Assembly (NCBI GenBank): GCA_950295325.1
Contig: OX485808.1
Location: 684,501 to 748,500 of the forward strand
DNA from: Polytrichum commune
Lineage: Eukaryota > Streptophyta > Polytrichopsida > Polytrichales > Polytrichaceae
DNA: 64,000 nucleotides
Direction of reading: 5' to 3'
Numbering within the stretch: position 1 is the stretch's first letter; each line of letters starts with the position of its first letter. Below the pieces are notes generated by a model. It had not been told where the DNA came from. It made no database searches and saw nothing but the letters and a program-made list of their open reading frames with translations. The position numbers were made by a program, and so were the translations under genes. Of this stretch, positions 22,200 through 34,708 are shown in pieces.

Positions 22200-23179
22200 T
22201 GTCGCGCACCTCTCCATGAGGAGTGCCCGAAACACCATGGGCACAAGGGGGACCCCGGAGTGACACCCGGGACTTGTGGCGCCGTTGGTGAGAGGGCCCA
22301 AGTGATCCTAGTGTGGGTGAGGGCCCCGGGCGTTGGGAACGCCTCCCACCCACGGAGACTAGGAGGCACAAGGGTAAAGCCATGAGCTATGCGTAGCTCA
22401 TGGCGTGGTGATTCTAGAATGCTCAAGAACACCTCAATCGGAGGTGTGAGCTAGGAGTTATGGCCATTTGAGTGGGGCGCTGTCCCGGGACAGCGCCCTG
22501 GTGCAGCAGTGCCTGGGAGTGACTCCCGGGACTGCCAAGGTTCAAAGAGGCATAACGTCCTCATAACTTGCCCAAATAGGGCAAGTGAGGAGTCCATCGG
22601 TATCTACGTGAAACGTAGATGAAGATGGAGTGGTTGGTTGCTAGCCTCGGACATCATACAAGGAAGTTATGATGGTCTGAAGCTGCTAGGGGCTTCTTAG
22701 CCCAGCGGCTAAGGGAGAATGTCCACTTGGCCCCAACTCTTGGTGGAGAGACAAGAGGTTGGTTGACGGTGGGGTAGGGGCCCCGTGTAAAGTCCTAGAG
22801 GCTTATATGGGTGAGGTGGTGTGGCCTCACCCACCCGAGGCCGAACGGCACGGCCTCCATGGGCATTGGCCCAATGTGAGGCCATAGTTATAGTTGCCTA
22901 GTATGGTTCGGGTTGTTGTAGCGTTGCTCCGGCAATGCGATGATCAACATGAGATTGGACTTCCATGGATGGAAGTCCACATCTAAGAATTGGTTACCGA
23001 TGAAGGGGTGAGTCCCAAAATCAAAGTAGGAGGGTTGGTTCCCCTCCTATGAACTATATGGTCCGGGGTAAGAGGAGCTAACCATTAGCATGGCGGAATG
23101 CGAAGGGTTAGCGCTCATAACCTTTGCTAGAATTGAAAATTGGCAAGATTGTCAAGGGGGGCTAGCAAGGGTTGCGACA
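22200..23179 (+). mobile_element. Solo LTR (980 bp), family S, TSD TTGTG
   Basis: It starts TGTCGCGCACC and ends GGTTGCGACA, so the ends are inverted TGTCGC/GCGACA. It is flanked by the 5-bp duplication TTGTG at 22195-22199 and 23180-23184. No internal region is present. It is homologous over its length to 34709-35680 (opposite strand) and to 60742-61716, which still has a primer-binding site. That fixes the orientation and shows it is an LTR left after recombination between two LTRs. Confidence 0.93.
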
Positions 23180-25001
23180 TTGTGGTACCATTTTTTGGTC
23201 TAAATGCTTAAGTTTTAGTTTTGAGATGTAAATGAATGTCAAATTTTACTCAAGACTAGTAAAGTAGTGAAGCATTAGACACTTAGTCACTCCGAAATGG
23301 AAACAGGCTAGGAAAGAAGAGTTTCCTTTGCTGCCCAAAATTTAGAGGATATGAGAGGGCATGGAATTCACATATGACAATTAGCGGTAGCACTTGGAAT
23401 CCTAGCTACAGTCAGTCACCACCTTTCGGGACAGGAAGATAAGAAGGAGGAGGAAGAGGACAGAAGAGAGAGATTTTTTTTTAGTTTTGACCTTCCTCTC
23501 GTGAAGAGAGTGATTTTGTAGTCTCTCCCGATTACTGGGTGTGAAACCCTTAAGTTGCATTGTAAATCATGCTTTTGAAATATATCAAAGTGTAAATTCA
23601 GTTATATCATATGTACCAGTTGTTGATGAAAGTGGAAATTGAACATCTTGTTGTTCGGGTGGAATTTGATTCAGGAGTGTGAAACTCTTGAATAAAGGAA
23701 TGTGGATTTGGCGTATGAGTTGAAGTCATATTAATCCATAATCTCTTGGATAGTATCTTAAGGTTCTGAATTCGAGAGAGGCAGTTTGTCATGTCCAATG
23801 TGAATGTTTTGATGTATGAACAGTCTTCACATCTGCAGTGTGACATTTTTACATAAAGAAATGGGGAATTCTGGGCTGTAATAAAGTCAGTATAAGATAA
23901 GAGCCCCTTTGATAGCATTTTGGAGTGGAGAACTCTGAAGAGTAAATCCCTCGGTGATTAGAACACTCTGAGGTGAAGTCCTTGTTGAATATGTAATCTT
24001 GACAAAGTTAACCCATTGGTTTGAGTAACTTATGAGTAACCCCGGTTGTGTCGTTGTAGTATTTCAACACATGGTATGAATGTTGAAGAGTAACTGTAAT
24101 GTCGGGGATTATTGAGGATGTTTGATCATGCATAACCTATGGCGCATTGAATGTGAAGTTCTCCTGCATGCCAATTTAGAAATTGTTATATGTCTGGAAA
24201 GCATATTCAATTCACACAGCACACAAGTCATGATCTTTATTTCTTGAAACCGATTGTGGGTTTCATTATCACTGTCTTCTACCCTGAAGGATTGAAGTCT
24301 TCGTCGGGAGTTGCTCTTCAGCATTTCCTAGTGTTTGAGCAAAGTATATTCTTGTGGGTCAATTTCAATGAAGAACCTTCTGAGATCTCAATGTAGCGTC
24401 TTTGATATGAAGGCAGTGACTGTTGTGAGGGGTTATCAACCACAAAATATCATATTTTAGCAATCAGGGAAGAGCCGCTTTCATTATTTTGATCTGGTGT
24501 CGTCCCTGGGTGGGAGAGAAGCTTCGGCCTAACAAATCATAGGCTGAATCAGAAGTGAATAGTCAAAGGTGAGAAAGGAACTTGCTGTTTAGAGGAAGGA
24601 ATCGATCGTTGGCCAGTAAAAGAAGAATACTGTGTTGCGAAGGTCTCACAGGTTGATAGAAAATAAAAACGGGAACTGTTTGCAGCACTTGGTTCTGAAG
24701 AATTGAGAAGAAATTGCATGAAGTTTGGATACCTCCCTTCACTACTCGTAGTTGGATCCTGGTGGGAGCAAGTGATTCCATGATCGACGAAGTGAGATGG
24801 CAGTAGGTGAACTGTGTTCAAAATCGGGAAAGTAGCGGCGCAGAAGTGAGCGCAAATTAGCCTGCAGGGAAAGCTGAAAGGAAAGGAAGACGCGCCTGCT
24901 TATCCCATATGGATTGGGGTTCACGCCCAGGGCAGATATAAAACCTATCCCTTCTTGGTGGCTAATGTGTCCAGACGCTTCTCATGACACAAGACTCGCT
25001 A
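23180..25001. other. Intergenic; no gene recognised
   Basis: Short ORFs only. A GGAGGAGGAAGAGGA purine tract lies near 23444-23462. Nothing matches a known family. Confidence 0.4.
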
Positions 25002-25009
25002 CCGGTTAC

Positions 25010-25936
25010 CAGGGTTGTCTATTGTGTCGTGACGGAGGGTAATCCCGACATAATGTCGTGCCGTCACGACACGTATCCGTCACGACATTATGCCGGATGA
25101 TGTCTTTATCCTGCCGGACTTGAATTTTACCGAATTTTTTGTGTATTTACATTACCCCATTGCGGACACGTAGGAGTTACGATGTCCACGTGTGATGACA
25201 TGTCAGCAAAGTAGAGGTAAAGTGGGGAATAAAATTACAAGCGCCCGTCCGCCCCCGTTCCCCCCCGTTCCCCGTACCCTAACCCCGCTCCCTTAGCCCA
25301 TTAGCATGTTCCCTAACCCGTTCCCTACGTTCCCTCCCGTCCGACCCCCCCCGTCCTCCCTTTTCCCGTCCTCCCTTTTCCCGTCCTCCCTTTTCCCGTC
25401 CTCCCTTTTCCCGTCCTCCCTTTTCCCGTCCGACCCTCCCCCCCGTCCTCCCTCCCCGTCCTCCCCGTCCTCCCCGTCCTCCCCGTCCTCCCCCCCCCCC
25501 CCCCCCCCCTGTCCGACCCTTCCCCCCCCCCCCCCGTCCGCCCGACCCTCACCCCCGTCCGACCCCACGTTCCCCCACGTTCCCACACGTCCGCCCGCGC
25601 TCCCCACCCGTTCCCCCCGTCCGACCCTCCCGTCCGACCCTCTCCCCCATCCGACCTACACCCTCCTTAGTAATATTTTATTACTTTGATTTTAACAAAA
25701 TGGTAAACACAATGGCAAAATGGTTTACATGCCAAGGGAAATATGCACATCCACGTCGGCATTTTTTGCCACATAGGACGCCACCTTGGCAAGAAGGTAA
25801 GTATTTTACCCACCCTACTAGGTTGACCCTAGTTTGACCCTACGAGGAGCCTATTGTGTCGTGACGGAGGGGTCCGACCCGACACGACGCGTCATGACGG
25901 CACGACCCCGTCATGATGTCGCGATAGACAACCCTG
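25010..25936. mobile_element. Non-autonomous hAT-type transposon (927 bp), TSD CCGGTTAC
   Basis: The left end is CAGGGTTGTCTATTGTG and the right end is the inverted CGATAGACAACCCTG. Subterminal GTCGTGACGG/CCGTCATGA motifs are also inverted. It is flanked by the exact 8-bp duplication CCGGTTAC at 25002-25009 and 25937-25944. CAGGG termini and 8-bp duplications are hallmarks of the hAT superfamily. There is no transposase; the interior is mostly the C-rich array at 25240-25650. Confidence 0.92.
25240..25650 (+). repeat. C-rich polypyrimidine minisatellite inside the hAT element
   Basis: Strong strand asymmetry. There are five exact tandem copies of the 15-mer GTCCTCCCTTTTCCC at about 25353-25428, followed by GTCCTCCCC units, two long C-runs (near 25490-25510 and 25522-25535) and GTCCGACCC units. 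ORFs read through it on both strands are low-complexity artefacts. Confidence 0.92.
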
Positions 25937-25944
25937 CCGGTTAC

Positions 25945-26120
25945 TGGTGACTAGACTCGTTACTTGGAACTAAGACTGTCTACTTGGAACTTGTGACTAG
26001 GCTGTCTACTCGTGACTCTGGCCTCTAGACTCTTGACTCGAAACTAGACTTGTGACACTACCCTAGGCCGGTTCGCACGCTTAAGACTCGTTCGCTTAGA
26101 CTCGTTACTCGCTACTAGAC
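25945..26120 (+). repeat. Degenerate GACTCG/TTACTTGGAAC short repeats
   Basis: Short units such as GACTAGACTCGTTACTTGGAAC and CTGTCTACTTGGAAC are repeated with drift. They resemble the units of the arrays at 27340-27640 and 28650-29055. Confidence 0.6.
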
Positions 26121-27180
26121 TTTTATTAAATAAAATGATAATTTATTTTATGGACACTTAGAGGTTTCTTCCAGGCTTTGTGGGATGCAGAACTGTGACT
26201 GAGAAATTCACTCTTTATAAGATAAGTAATAATACTCACAAGTGGTCACTAAGTATAGATGAGAAAGTGAATCCTAAGTTAATTGACTGTCAAAAGCATT
26301 TCGTAACCCTTTCAACCTATCAATTAATCTTATTATGACACACTAAAGTTACACCTGACACTTATTTGGTCTTCCCTGGGGTTTTTGAGAGTATGAACCC
26401 AAGCTTAAAAACCTAACTACACTCTTCAAACAATGGAACGCAGTTTCAGCAATTTCAGGAGCGCATAAGTGACATCTATGAAGGAATGTAACTCTCAATT
26501 CAGAACTAAAAAGCAGATAGAATCTGCAGAGCTTTCCATGTGTTTCTTCTTAGCTAAACAGGCGGCGATCATATAGCACTGTCAACATGCATGGATTTCT
26601 TCATTCCCTCCTCTGCATATGTAATTTATCCTCGTCGAGTTACGAATTGTACTAAGGCAAGTGGGCCTTAATCTCCCTGCACCCGCTTCTTGTAGAATAT
26701 GAAATTCGCAATTATTGCAAGATGATTAGCAAATCAAAATCGTGCCCAAGATTGCCATTTTCCATTGTCAACATTGTCAGTGCATGATGCATATAGTGTC
26801 ACTGGTGTTTTTGATTTTCAACTCGATTACCCTATCAATTTTATGTCATCGTTTTGAACCTTACTATGCTCGATGGAGAGAGGATGTTGTGCTGTGAATA
26901 TTACTTGCATGTTGCCATGCATGGTTAAGGGTGCTGCCATGACAAGCGAGTAAAAGGGTGATAGTTGGAACAAATAAATTAAGGTCGTCAGTTCGAGGAT
27001 CTGCATGAGACCGTGGTTGAGAAAGTCAAGCTTGAGTTACACCAGTGGGGCCGTCGACCAAACGAGTGCAATAACTGAAAGCAGGAATTCAATTCTCCAG
27101 AAGGGAATGAATCATGATTGTCCCTTACCATGTATCGCCACCTGAACTGTAACAGGTGTAGAAGACGCACTAAGACTATT
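26121..27180. other. Intergenic; no gene recognised
   Basis: No supported ORF, RNA or element ends were found. Confidence 0.4.
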
Positions 27181-27199
27181 GTCAGATGCGTGCATATGG

Positions 27200-27640
27200 G
27201 CACACTAACGCTTGGAGTGGGGTGCAGAAAACCTCGCTCATTCGTGGAGTAAATGGGCGGCGTTATCCCATATGCTTTGCGGAAGAGCCCAAAAGCCGCA
27301 ATATAACTAGTAAGGGCCGAGTGAGTTACTGGGATCTAGACGCTTACTGGTTACTAAAGACTATAGCCTGCACTAAATTCATGAGACTTGGAACTGGTTA
27401 TTGATTCTTGATTCGAAGACTATGGTCCATACGTAGTAGACTATGGCCTGCACTACACTATGAGACTCTTAACTTGGAACTGGTTACTAATTATGGACTC
27501 CTAGACTCTGGTTACTAAAGACTATAGCCTGCACTACATTCACGAGACTTGGAACTGGTTATTGATTCTGGACTCCAAGACTATGGTCCATACGTACTAG
27601 ACTATGGCCTGCACTACACTATGTTACTGGTCCTTACGGC
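27200..27640 (+). repeat. Duplicated block plus GACTATGG repeat array, copy 1
   Basis: A block beginning AACGCTTGGAGTGGGGTGCAG and including GGGCGGCGTTATCCCATATG and AACTAGTAAGGGCCGAGTGAG recurs at about 28515-28680. It runs into units of GACTATAGCCTGCACTAC, CTTGGAACTGGTTA and GACTATGGTCCATACGTA. Confidence 0.8.
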
Positions 27641-28514
27641 ACTTGCCACTAGACTTTTGCAAATTATAACAACTTGGATTTAAAAGTAAAGAAAGTGAAA
27701 ATATTGGCTTGTTAATTTGGACTGGCTGAAAAGAGGTTGAACAAAAAAGTACCAACTCAGCTTAATTAATTCAAAGGTCTGAGGAGTATGAAAATGGGTG
27801 CTCATTTGTGGTATGGCCTATAGCCACTAAATACTTATGGTAGACCATGAAACCTTTTCCACTGCATTTTCCACTGAAGGCACTTTCTACATATGTAATC
27901 CATTCCAACCCTCCGGGTCCCTTAGGCCCTCAAGCTCCAGTGTAACGTGAAGTGAGACACTCTTGGCATTTTTAGAAAGTTAATTATCACAACACTGAAG
28001 CTCTAGTGTAAAGGGCGCCTAAAGCAGATGCGCACATGTGTACATTGCTCAATCAAGGCCAATTCTGTAGAGCAGGTGGATCGATTTCTTGGATTGTTTC
28101 CTTGTCCACTGATCCTTCCTTGAACTTCTCAAGGAGCTCCTGGTATTTATATGCAAATTATTGCCTTAATTTCAATACAAACCTGTTGAATTTGATCATG
28201 TCCAGACTTACTTGATGAGAAGCGTGCATTTTCATGTGCCGCTTGTCAATTTTTCTGCTGTTGAGGCATTCATCATATCAAGTGCCAAGTTGCGTTCTCT
28301 CCCATTTCATAATTTGAGGTGTTCGAACTAGGCTAAAAATATACGATTGATGGCACCTAGTTTCTCCCCTTCATGACTTGGTGAAATGTCCAAAACTGAT
28401 CAATGAATAATGTTCAATTTGTAAGGGTGGCCTAACTTAAAAGGGACTTTTGCTCACAACATTTAAGGCCGCAAAGTGTAGCGAGTTGTTGTTGAGTAAC
28501 GTTATGGTTATAAT
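27641..28514. other. Spacer between the duplicated blocks
   Basis: No gene or further repeat was recognised. Confidence 0.4.
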
Positions 28515-29055
28515 AACGTTTGGAGTGGGGTGCAGAGCACCTTATTCATTCGTGGAGTAAATGGGCGGCGTTATCCCATATGCTTTGCGGAAGAGCCTAA
28601 GAGCCACAATATAACTAGTAAGGGCCGAGTGAGAGTCTGAGATCTAGACGCTTATTGGTTACTAAAGACTATAGCCTACACGACACTAATGAGACTTGGA
28701 ACTGGTTATTGATTCTGCACTCTCCAAGACTATGGTCCATACATACTAGACTATGGCCAGCACTACACTATGAGACTCTTCACTTGGCTACTGGTTACTC
28801 ATTCTGGACTCCTAGACTATGGCCGGGACACTCTTCACTTGGTTACTGGACTCCTAGACTATGGCCGAGACTCTTCACTTGGTTACTGGTTACTCATTTT
28901 GGACTCTCAGACTATGGCCGACACTCTTCACTTGGTTACTGGACTCCTAGACTATGGCCGAGACACTTCACTTGGTTACTGGACTCCTAGACTATGGCCG
29001 AGACTCTTCACTTGGTTACTGGTTACTCTTTCTGGACTCCTAGACTATGGCCCAT
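28515..29055 (+). repeat. Duplicated block plus GACTATGGCC minisatellite, copy 2
   Basis: The second copy of the block at 27200 is followed by a tandem array whose unit is roughly CTCCTAGACTATGGCCGAGA plus CTCTTCACTTGGTTACTGG, about 40-60 bp, five or more copies from about 28785 to 29050. The repeating peptide read through it (TPRLWPR..SLGYW) is a by-product of the array. Confidence 0.88.
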
Positions 29056-29701
29056 ACTTACCTAGACTCGAGCTTTGACAAAAATTGAAGACATAACCGT
29101 TAATTGAGTAAGTTCCAAAACTCAACTAAGGAGGGGTTTACCCTGGGGTTGTCATACTAATTTCATTCCGTAATCCTTGTGATCTATCAATCAACCTATT
29201 AATGCTAATTACATGTAAAAGTCTGACACTCATTTGGCTTATCCTGCATGGGTTTCTTAGTTGGAACCCAGTTCCAAAAACTGTCTACACATACTTACGC
29301 TCAATTGATAGTATCTGTTTATTTATTTATCCATGTAGTCCATATGGACTAAACTTGTGTTTTGATCATTCAAAATACAAATTTTTCCAAAATTGAGGTG
29401 ACATTCATAATAGAATGTACGCGTCAAGTGACAATCGTATCTGTATCCAAAAACGTCGGCTGTTAACACGTTGGAGTTGAAGTTGAACGTCAACTGATAT
29501 TTGGGTCTAGGGTTTGTGGTTTGGGGCATTTGAGGTTACAATGTTTGTGGCTTACCATTGAAAGGGTTTTTGTCATTCTAAAATGGAACAAAAATTAGTG
29601 GTTTGTTCATAATATGTTGAATATTAAAATCTAGTTAATACCTTCTACTTTCACAAAGTATGCACATGCATTTAAATTAATTAAGTGTGAATGAATGTAA
29701 C
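29056..29701. other. Intergenic; no gene recognised
   Basis: AT-rich sequence without a supported ORF. Confidence 0.4.
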
Positions 29702-29704
29702 TAA

Positions 29705-30017
29705 TGCCCCCTCCCCACCTGACTTTAACAAATATCCGAAGTTTTCCCAAAAACCTGGTCAAAGATCCTTTGGTTATAGGGGTGGCATTCGGGGATGGGA
29801 CAAAAACTAGCCAGCATTCATTGCTTGGTAGAGAAAACAATGACCATCTGTGAAAGCTACTTAACTAATCCTACATGAAAATCTCCGGAGCCCATTGTCG
29901 TAGGGACATTAGGATGCGCATTGGGATAACGGGTTGCCCCCGCTACAACCGAGTGAGCTTTACCCGGTTGGTCGAAAATACTTTTAGTATTAGCCAAACT
30001 CAGGTGGTCAAGGGGCA
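29705..30017. mobile_element. PIF/Harbinger-type MITE (313 bp)
   Basis: The left end TGCCCCCTCCCCACCTGAC and the right end GGGGCA (minus strand TGCCCCTTGACCACCTGAG) form an inverted repeat of about 25 bp. It is flanked by TAA on the left (29702-29704) and TTA on the right (30018-30020), compatible with the TWA target of PIF/Harbinger elements, with one change. A related element is at 59489-59998. No coding capacity. Confidence 0.75.
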
Positions 30018-30299
30018 TTAGGGTTGAATGTAACTGACCCCCCCCCCTTTCAAAAAGTCCTAGGTTTTGGCGCCAAGGCTCCGCGTTTGCTTTCTGGGCC
30101 TTCATGGTAAGCTATGCTTTGGCGAGAGGTCTGGGAATCAAGTTCGAAGTCCATGAAAACTGGTCCCTCAACTGCCAATCCTGTTGGGCTCAACCCATGG
30201 TGCGCATCCCTACACGTTACTGAGGAATGAGAGTATCACATGGTGAAGGTTACGCTAATTGAGAAGTGACGTGGTGCAATGGTCAGGGCGGCCCTTCTA

Positions 30300-32280
30300 C
30301 AACCATGGATGCTGCAGAGAATGAAATGTCCCAGTGCTTGAAATAGGGCAGACGAGTGCGAGAGTTGTGTATGTGGATGGGTAAGGACTTCTGAAGTATG
30401 TGGAGCGACAACTCGGCAGAGGTGACCATTTTAACGATGTGGCAAGGACGTTGGGATTGGGAAGAAATGTTCTTAGGAGGAGGTTGCAGGAACTGGGATG
30501 GAGGGGGGTTTATGATACACCCAGTGTGGCCACAGGAGACGTCATAGCAGCCATTCACAGCGAAGTTCCAGTTATGCGAGCTGGAGTGAACTGGGGCATC
30601 TGTAGGGTTCAGTGCAGACTTCGATTGTCAGGACTGAGGGTCGGCAGACAGGTGGTCCCGGGATGCTTTGAATATAATGCACCCTGAACATATGGAGCGG
30701 CGTCAACTCGGCCGGCTGAGAAGGGGGCAGTACACCATCACGAAGCCCATGATCCTATGGCACATGGACTGTAAGACAATCTTGATTTCTATTTTTGTCC
30801 TTTATTGTTAACCTTGCACTTGAGGTTGTTGCGAGCGTTCATTCACTGTTCCTGTGTGCAGCATATGACAAGTTGGCCAAGTGGGGAATCAAAATTCACG
30901 CGGGCATAGATGGAGGGACACATTTTGTGTTGTGGGCTCGCGCTGCAATGGATAAACGACAAACTACCATATACGACGCGTATGCTGATGCCGTTCGCCG
31001 ATTTGGCCGTCCCCTCCGAGTAAGGTCTGACTTTGCGGCAGAGCATAACATGGTGGAGGCGGATATGAGGAGGGGTCGGCCCAACATATTCCGGCCATTT
31101 CTACGTGGCTCCTCTGTGCACAACCAGCGGATCGAACATTTCTGGAGGCAAGTTTGGACGCATTTGATTTTTTACTATAAACATTTGTTGACACTAATGG
31201 GCCGCCATGGTTTCATAAACCTGGTTAACCCCGTTCAGAGGGCGTCCATGGAGGCTGTATTCCTCCCGGCCATCCAGCAAGACTTGGCAAACTTTGTGGC
31301 GACATGGAACGTCCACAGGGTGCGGAAAATCAACCAAAATGGGCGGGACTTGGCGGGGCATGTACCTGATTGCATGTTCTAGTCATGGGAGCGTGAAGTA
31401 GGGTGAGTTGGTGCATTACTTGGACCTGTTTCTTGCTATTTTCATTACTATTTTGGAGGTATTCGTTGTTAATGGGGGGTTTGACCATATGAGTGTTGAA
31501 TTGGGTGTCACACCATCGGAAGGTGGGAGGCCATTAAATAATTGCAGCCATTTCTTCGCTCCAAACTCAACATTACAACCAACATGTTGGTCTACGACAT
31601 TGCTGACATGCATGCGTGTACATGAATTCACAGGCTTGTGTCACCACCATCCGTGGATGATGATCCTTGGAACATGGAAGATTGGGGCCACGATGACTTG
31701 AACTTGAATAGGAGACCTTACGCACCCGACCCGCCGCAACCCACTCCCTTGTTAGCCCAGGTCCAATTCTCCACTCATGGCGTATAGGATGTCGCCCTGG
31801 GGGATAAGTGTATTGAATCATATGTGATACATGGGTGACTTCCAGTATTTCAAGAGAACGTTGTGAGGAGTTTTGACAGTGCTGGCATAGTTACGTCAAT
31901 GGGACATTTGAGCCAATTCTGATATACACGAGTGGCAATGGAGATTTTACGATACATGTGGACTACGCCTCGGGCGATGTTGTGTCATCGTGTTGAATGT
32001 CGTGCTTGCGCCGTCCATGTGCCTACAGGATGTTGGGGACGTTCGTGACGCTGCATACATGCTTGGCGCTGCAGGCATGCGTGGGAACTTGCAGAGAATG
32101 TACAATCTGCACGTAGCCCTGACATATGAGTGTTTGCATTATGCTGATGAGGGTGCACCCGATCTGTTTTCCCACTGTGACATGGTAATGAATCGAGAAG
32201 CATTACCAGCAGACAGACTAACAACATGCAGACTTCTACAAGCTGCTCTCCAAGGGAGGGATTCTTCCCTCAGTGGATAA
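30300..32280 (+). pseudogene. IS3/IS481-like DDE transposase (eukaryotic integrase-core family), broken
   Basis: The 5' part (about 30400-30655) gives a helix-turn-helix-like segment (VARTLGLGRNVLRRRLQELG). A one-base frame change near 30655 leads into MHPEHMERRQLG..ILWHMD, up to a GT donor at about 30769. The next exon starts after an AG at about 30859 and runs to the stop at 31382. It carries HAGIDGGTHFVLW (first D), RVRSDFAAEH (second D) and VHNQRIEHFWRQVW (E), the DDE core of the integrase-core family found in animals and fungi and related to bacterial IS3/IS481. Acidic segments at about 31628-31760 and a segment at 32026-32280 could be further exons. It would be a cut-and-paste transposase. 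I could not find its terminal repeats. The frame change makes it a likely pseudogene. Confidence 0.7.
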
Positions 32281-33540
32281 TTCTACAACATACTATGCCC
32301 GATCCGGTATCCCATGTGTATCAGTTGATTAGGCATCATGTGAGCTCACACGATTAAGTGTGTAATTGTTGGTACTAGATTATTGTCATGTTGGCCAAAT
32401 GCAACACAACCCGTGGTTCAGACAAAGAAGTTGTAAGGCATCTGGACTGGAGTTGGACTGTCAAATCGATTGCGAGGCTCAAAATTGCTTTTGGGACTGA
32501 TTGTAATACCCCTCTTTTGTGCAGATCATTGCAATGAACGTGACGGAACATACAACAACGTAGCTCTTCTCCGAGACTGGCAACCCACACTGGAAGGCAC
32601 ATACTACCACTCTAATAGAAATCAACTGGAAGGCAAGGAATTAAAGAAGAGAGGGAAGCAGAGAAGGAAGAGACGTGCAAGAACATGAGGAATACAATGA
32701 TCAATGGAATTCAGGATAGCGACTCTTGATTGGCGAGGTGGCCCAATTGATACAGGAGGGGGCCATTCCATCATGGCATTTTGTTGTTATGGTTGTTCCT
32801 CGTAGAACAATGTCACTTTATAGATAGTTGAAATGGCCATAGACAGTAAGGCTGAATATACATATTTCATGAACGGGCTATAAGCAAGTATAGCATGTAG
32901 CAACTGAATCTTTCGAGAGAGAAGACCATTGACGCTCAATCATAGTTGGACTCAAGGCCCGAAAACGTGAGCACGTACCCTCTCGACAAGAGAGTGGTCG
33001 GATACTTGGGCTAAAGGATGTAGGACCTTACGATGTTTATTCTTCTGAGAGTCAAATCTGGCCATTTTTGATAACTTCATCGCGTAATTGACTTGAGTGT
33101 GTGTGTGTGTATTTGCCAATTGTTGCTCTGTGAAATTAAAGTATATCGTTTTGGGAAGCTATTCTAAGTGTTGTTTTACTCTGAATGTATGTTTTGGATC
33201 TTAAATACCAGTGCGTTGGTAAGGGATGATTTCTGGTGGCTGTGAATTGTTCAAAGATATGCAGAAGAGATGGAAGAAGGGTGGGTGCGTAATGTGTGCA
33301 TGTTGTTGAACTTAAGTTGTCATTCCTGAATCCTGAGAAAGGGTGAGAGATTTTTTGGCGATTATGCGTAAAGCTCCATCGGGAATCGTTGACACTCTGA
33401 TGGAGTTGTGTGTTGTGATAATAAAATTGTCTACGATGAATTGGTGGCCATCGCCTGCGAATGGGCACAGTGAGCCGCGTCCTTAATCCCATATCTTTCA
33501 GATGAGGGCAGAGGGGCAAGTTTATAACGTAGGACTCGCA
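32281..33540. other. Intergenic; no gene recognised
   Basis: No supported ORF. A short (GT)n run occurs at about 33096-33110. Confidence 0.4.
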
Positions 33541-33554
33541 GCCCTTTTTGTGTG

Positions 33555-33945
33555 TGAAGTTGGACTATGGCTGGACAATGAGACTATGGCCCTGCCAATG
33601 AGACCCAAGACAATAGATCATGTGACTGATTTTCAAACTATGGCCGATCCATGTTGGACTATGGTCTCTCCGTTCTAGACTATGGCCGGGGGAAATTGTC
33701 ACTGTTACCAGACTATGGTCGAATACATACTGGACTATGGCCGGGTGAAAATGTCATTGATACTCCTCAGACTATGGCCCTTCTCACTGATCCTCCCCAG
33801 ACTTATGGCCCTTCTCACTGATCCTCCTCGGACTATGGCCCTTGCTCCTCCCCAGACTATGGCCTTTCTCACTGATCCTCCTCAGACTATGGCCGATACA
33901 CACTGGACTATAGTCTCCGCGATTTAGTAGACTATGGCCAACTTG
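33555..33945 (+). repeat. GACTATGGCC minisatellite, copy 3
   Basis: Tandem units of the form GACTATGGCCCTTCTCAC plus TGATCCTCCTCA repeat from about 33560 to 33945. The core GACTATGGC is the same as in the array at 28785-29050, but the spacers differ. Confidence 0.85.
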
Positions 33946-34703
33946 GGTCCGAATAGTGGTTCGCGTTGCTTGTCAGTAGACTTTTGTTGACTTTCGAACA
34001 CATCATCACACGCAATATGGGTATAGAAATTCGAAACATATAAAAGAAGAATTGTTCACAAGGAAGTCCATCTGGTGAACCCTAGCTGTCAGGCAATTAG
34101 CGCATTCGGAGAGTTCTTGAGATATATTGTTGGTAAAGAAACTTGGTAGAACATGGCCTTCCAATGAACTGTAAAGATTTTAATGATGTATATGACCACA
34201 AAAGCCAACACAAGACTGCCAACTGTAAAACCAACACCCAAGAATTGAACCCCGTGAAGGAGTAGAGATGTTGGTTTATGTATGTGTTATGGAGGACATT
34301 GCACTCTTTCTGCAATGTACAGACCAACACTGTGTCAAGCTATGAGTGAATAGAGCAAAGCTCATATTTCTTCTCTAGTAATGTGAAGCCCATGGCAGAC
34401 GCTGCACAATACTTGATATATTTTCAAGAGGTTTTCTGCTATCGCAATTGACATGATATTCATCCAGGGGCATGGAATCAATCCCCAGACACCATCTCAG
34501 TCACATTTAATGCTCGAGCAGGGTTCATCTTCACTGGGCACTAGTAACCAAACAACCACTAAACCATCAAATACAGAACAGAATCCACTCAAGTTTGAGT
34601 CAAGCAAGTCTGTGTACAAAATAAAATCAAGAGGCAACACATCGGCCCCTTCAAAATAGTTCATGAACTGCGGCTAGACACATATTCGGGTTTCGATATC
34701 CAA
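33946..34703. other. Intergenic; no gene recognised
   Basis: No supported ORF. It ends with GACTT, the target duplication of the next solo LTR. Confidence 0.4.
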
Positions 34704-34708
34704 GACTT

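Noticed and set aside
21804-22432. ORFs of 93-165 codons also found near 35448-35764 and 60328-60973
   Set aside because: They sit within the family S LTRs and recur with them.
25293-25689. ORFs of 87-127 codons on both strands
   Set aside because: Low-complexity translation of the C-rich minisatellite (PSSLFPSSLF or GKREDGKRED).
28655-29078. Repeat-containing ORFs with RLWPR and SLGYW
   Set aside because: By-products of the tandem array; no start context or domain.
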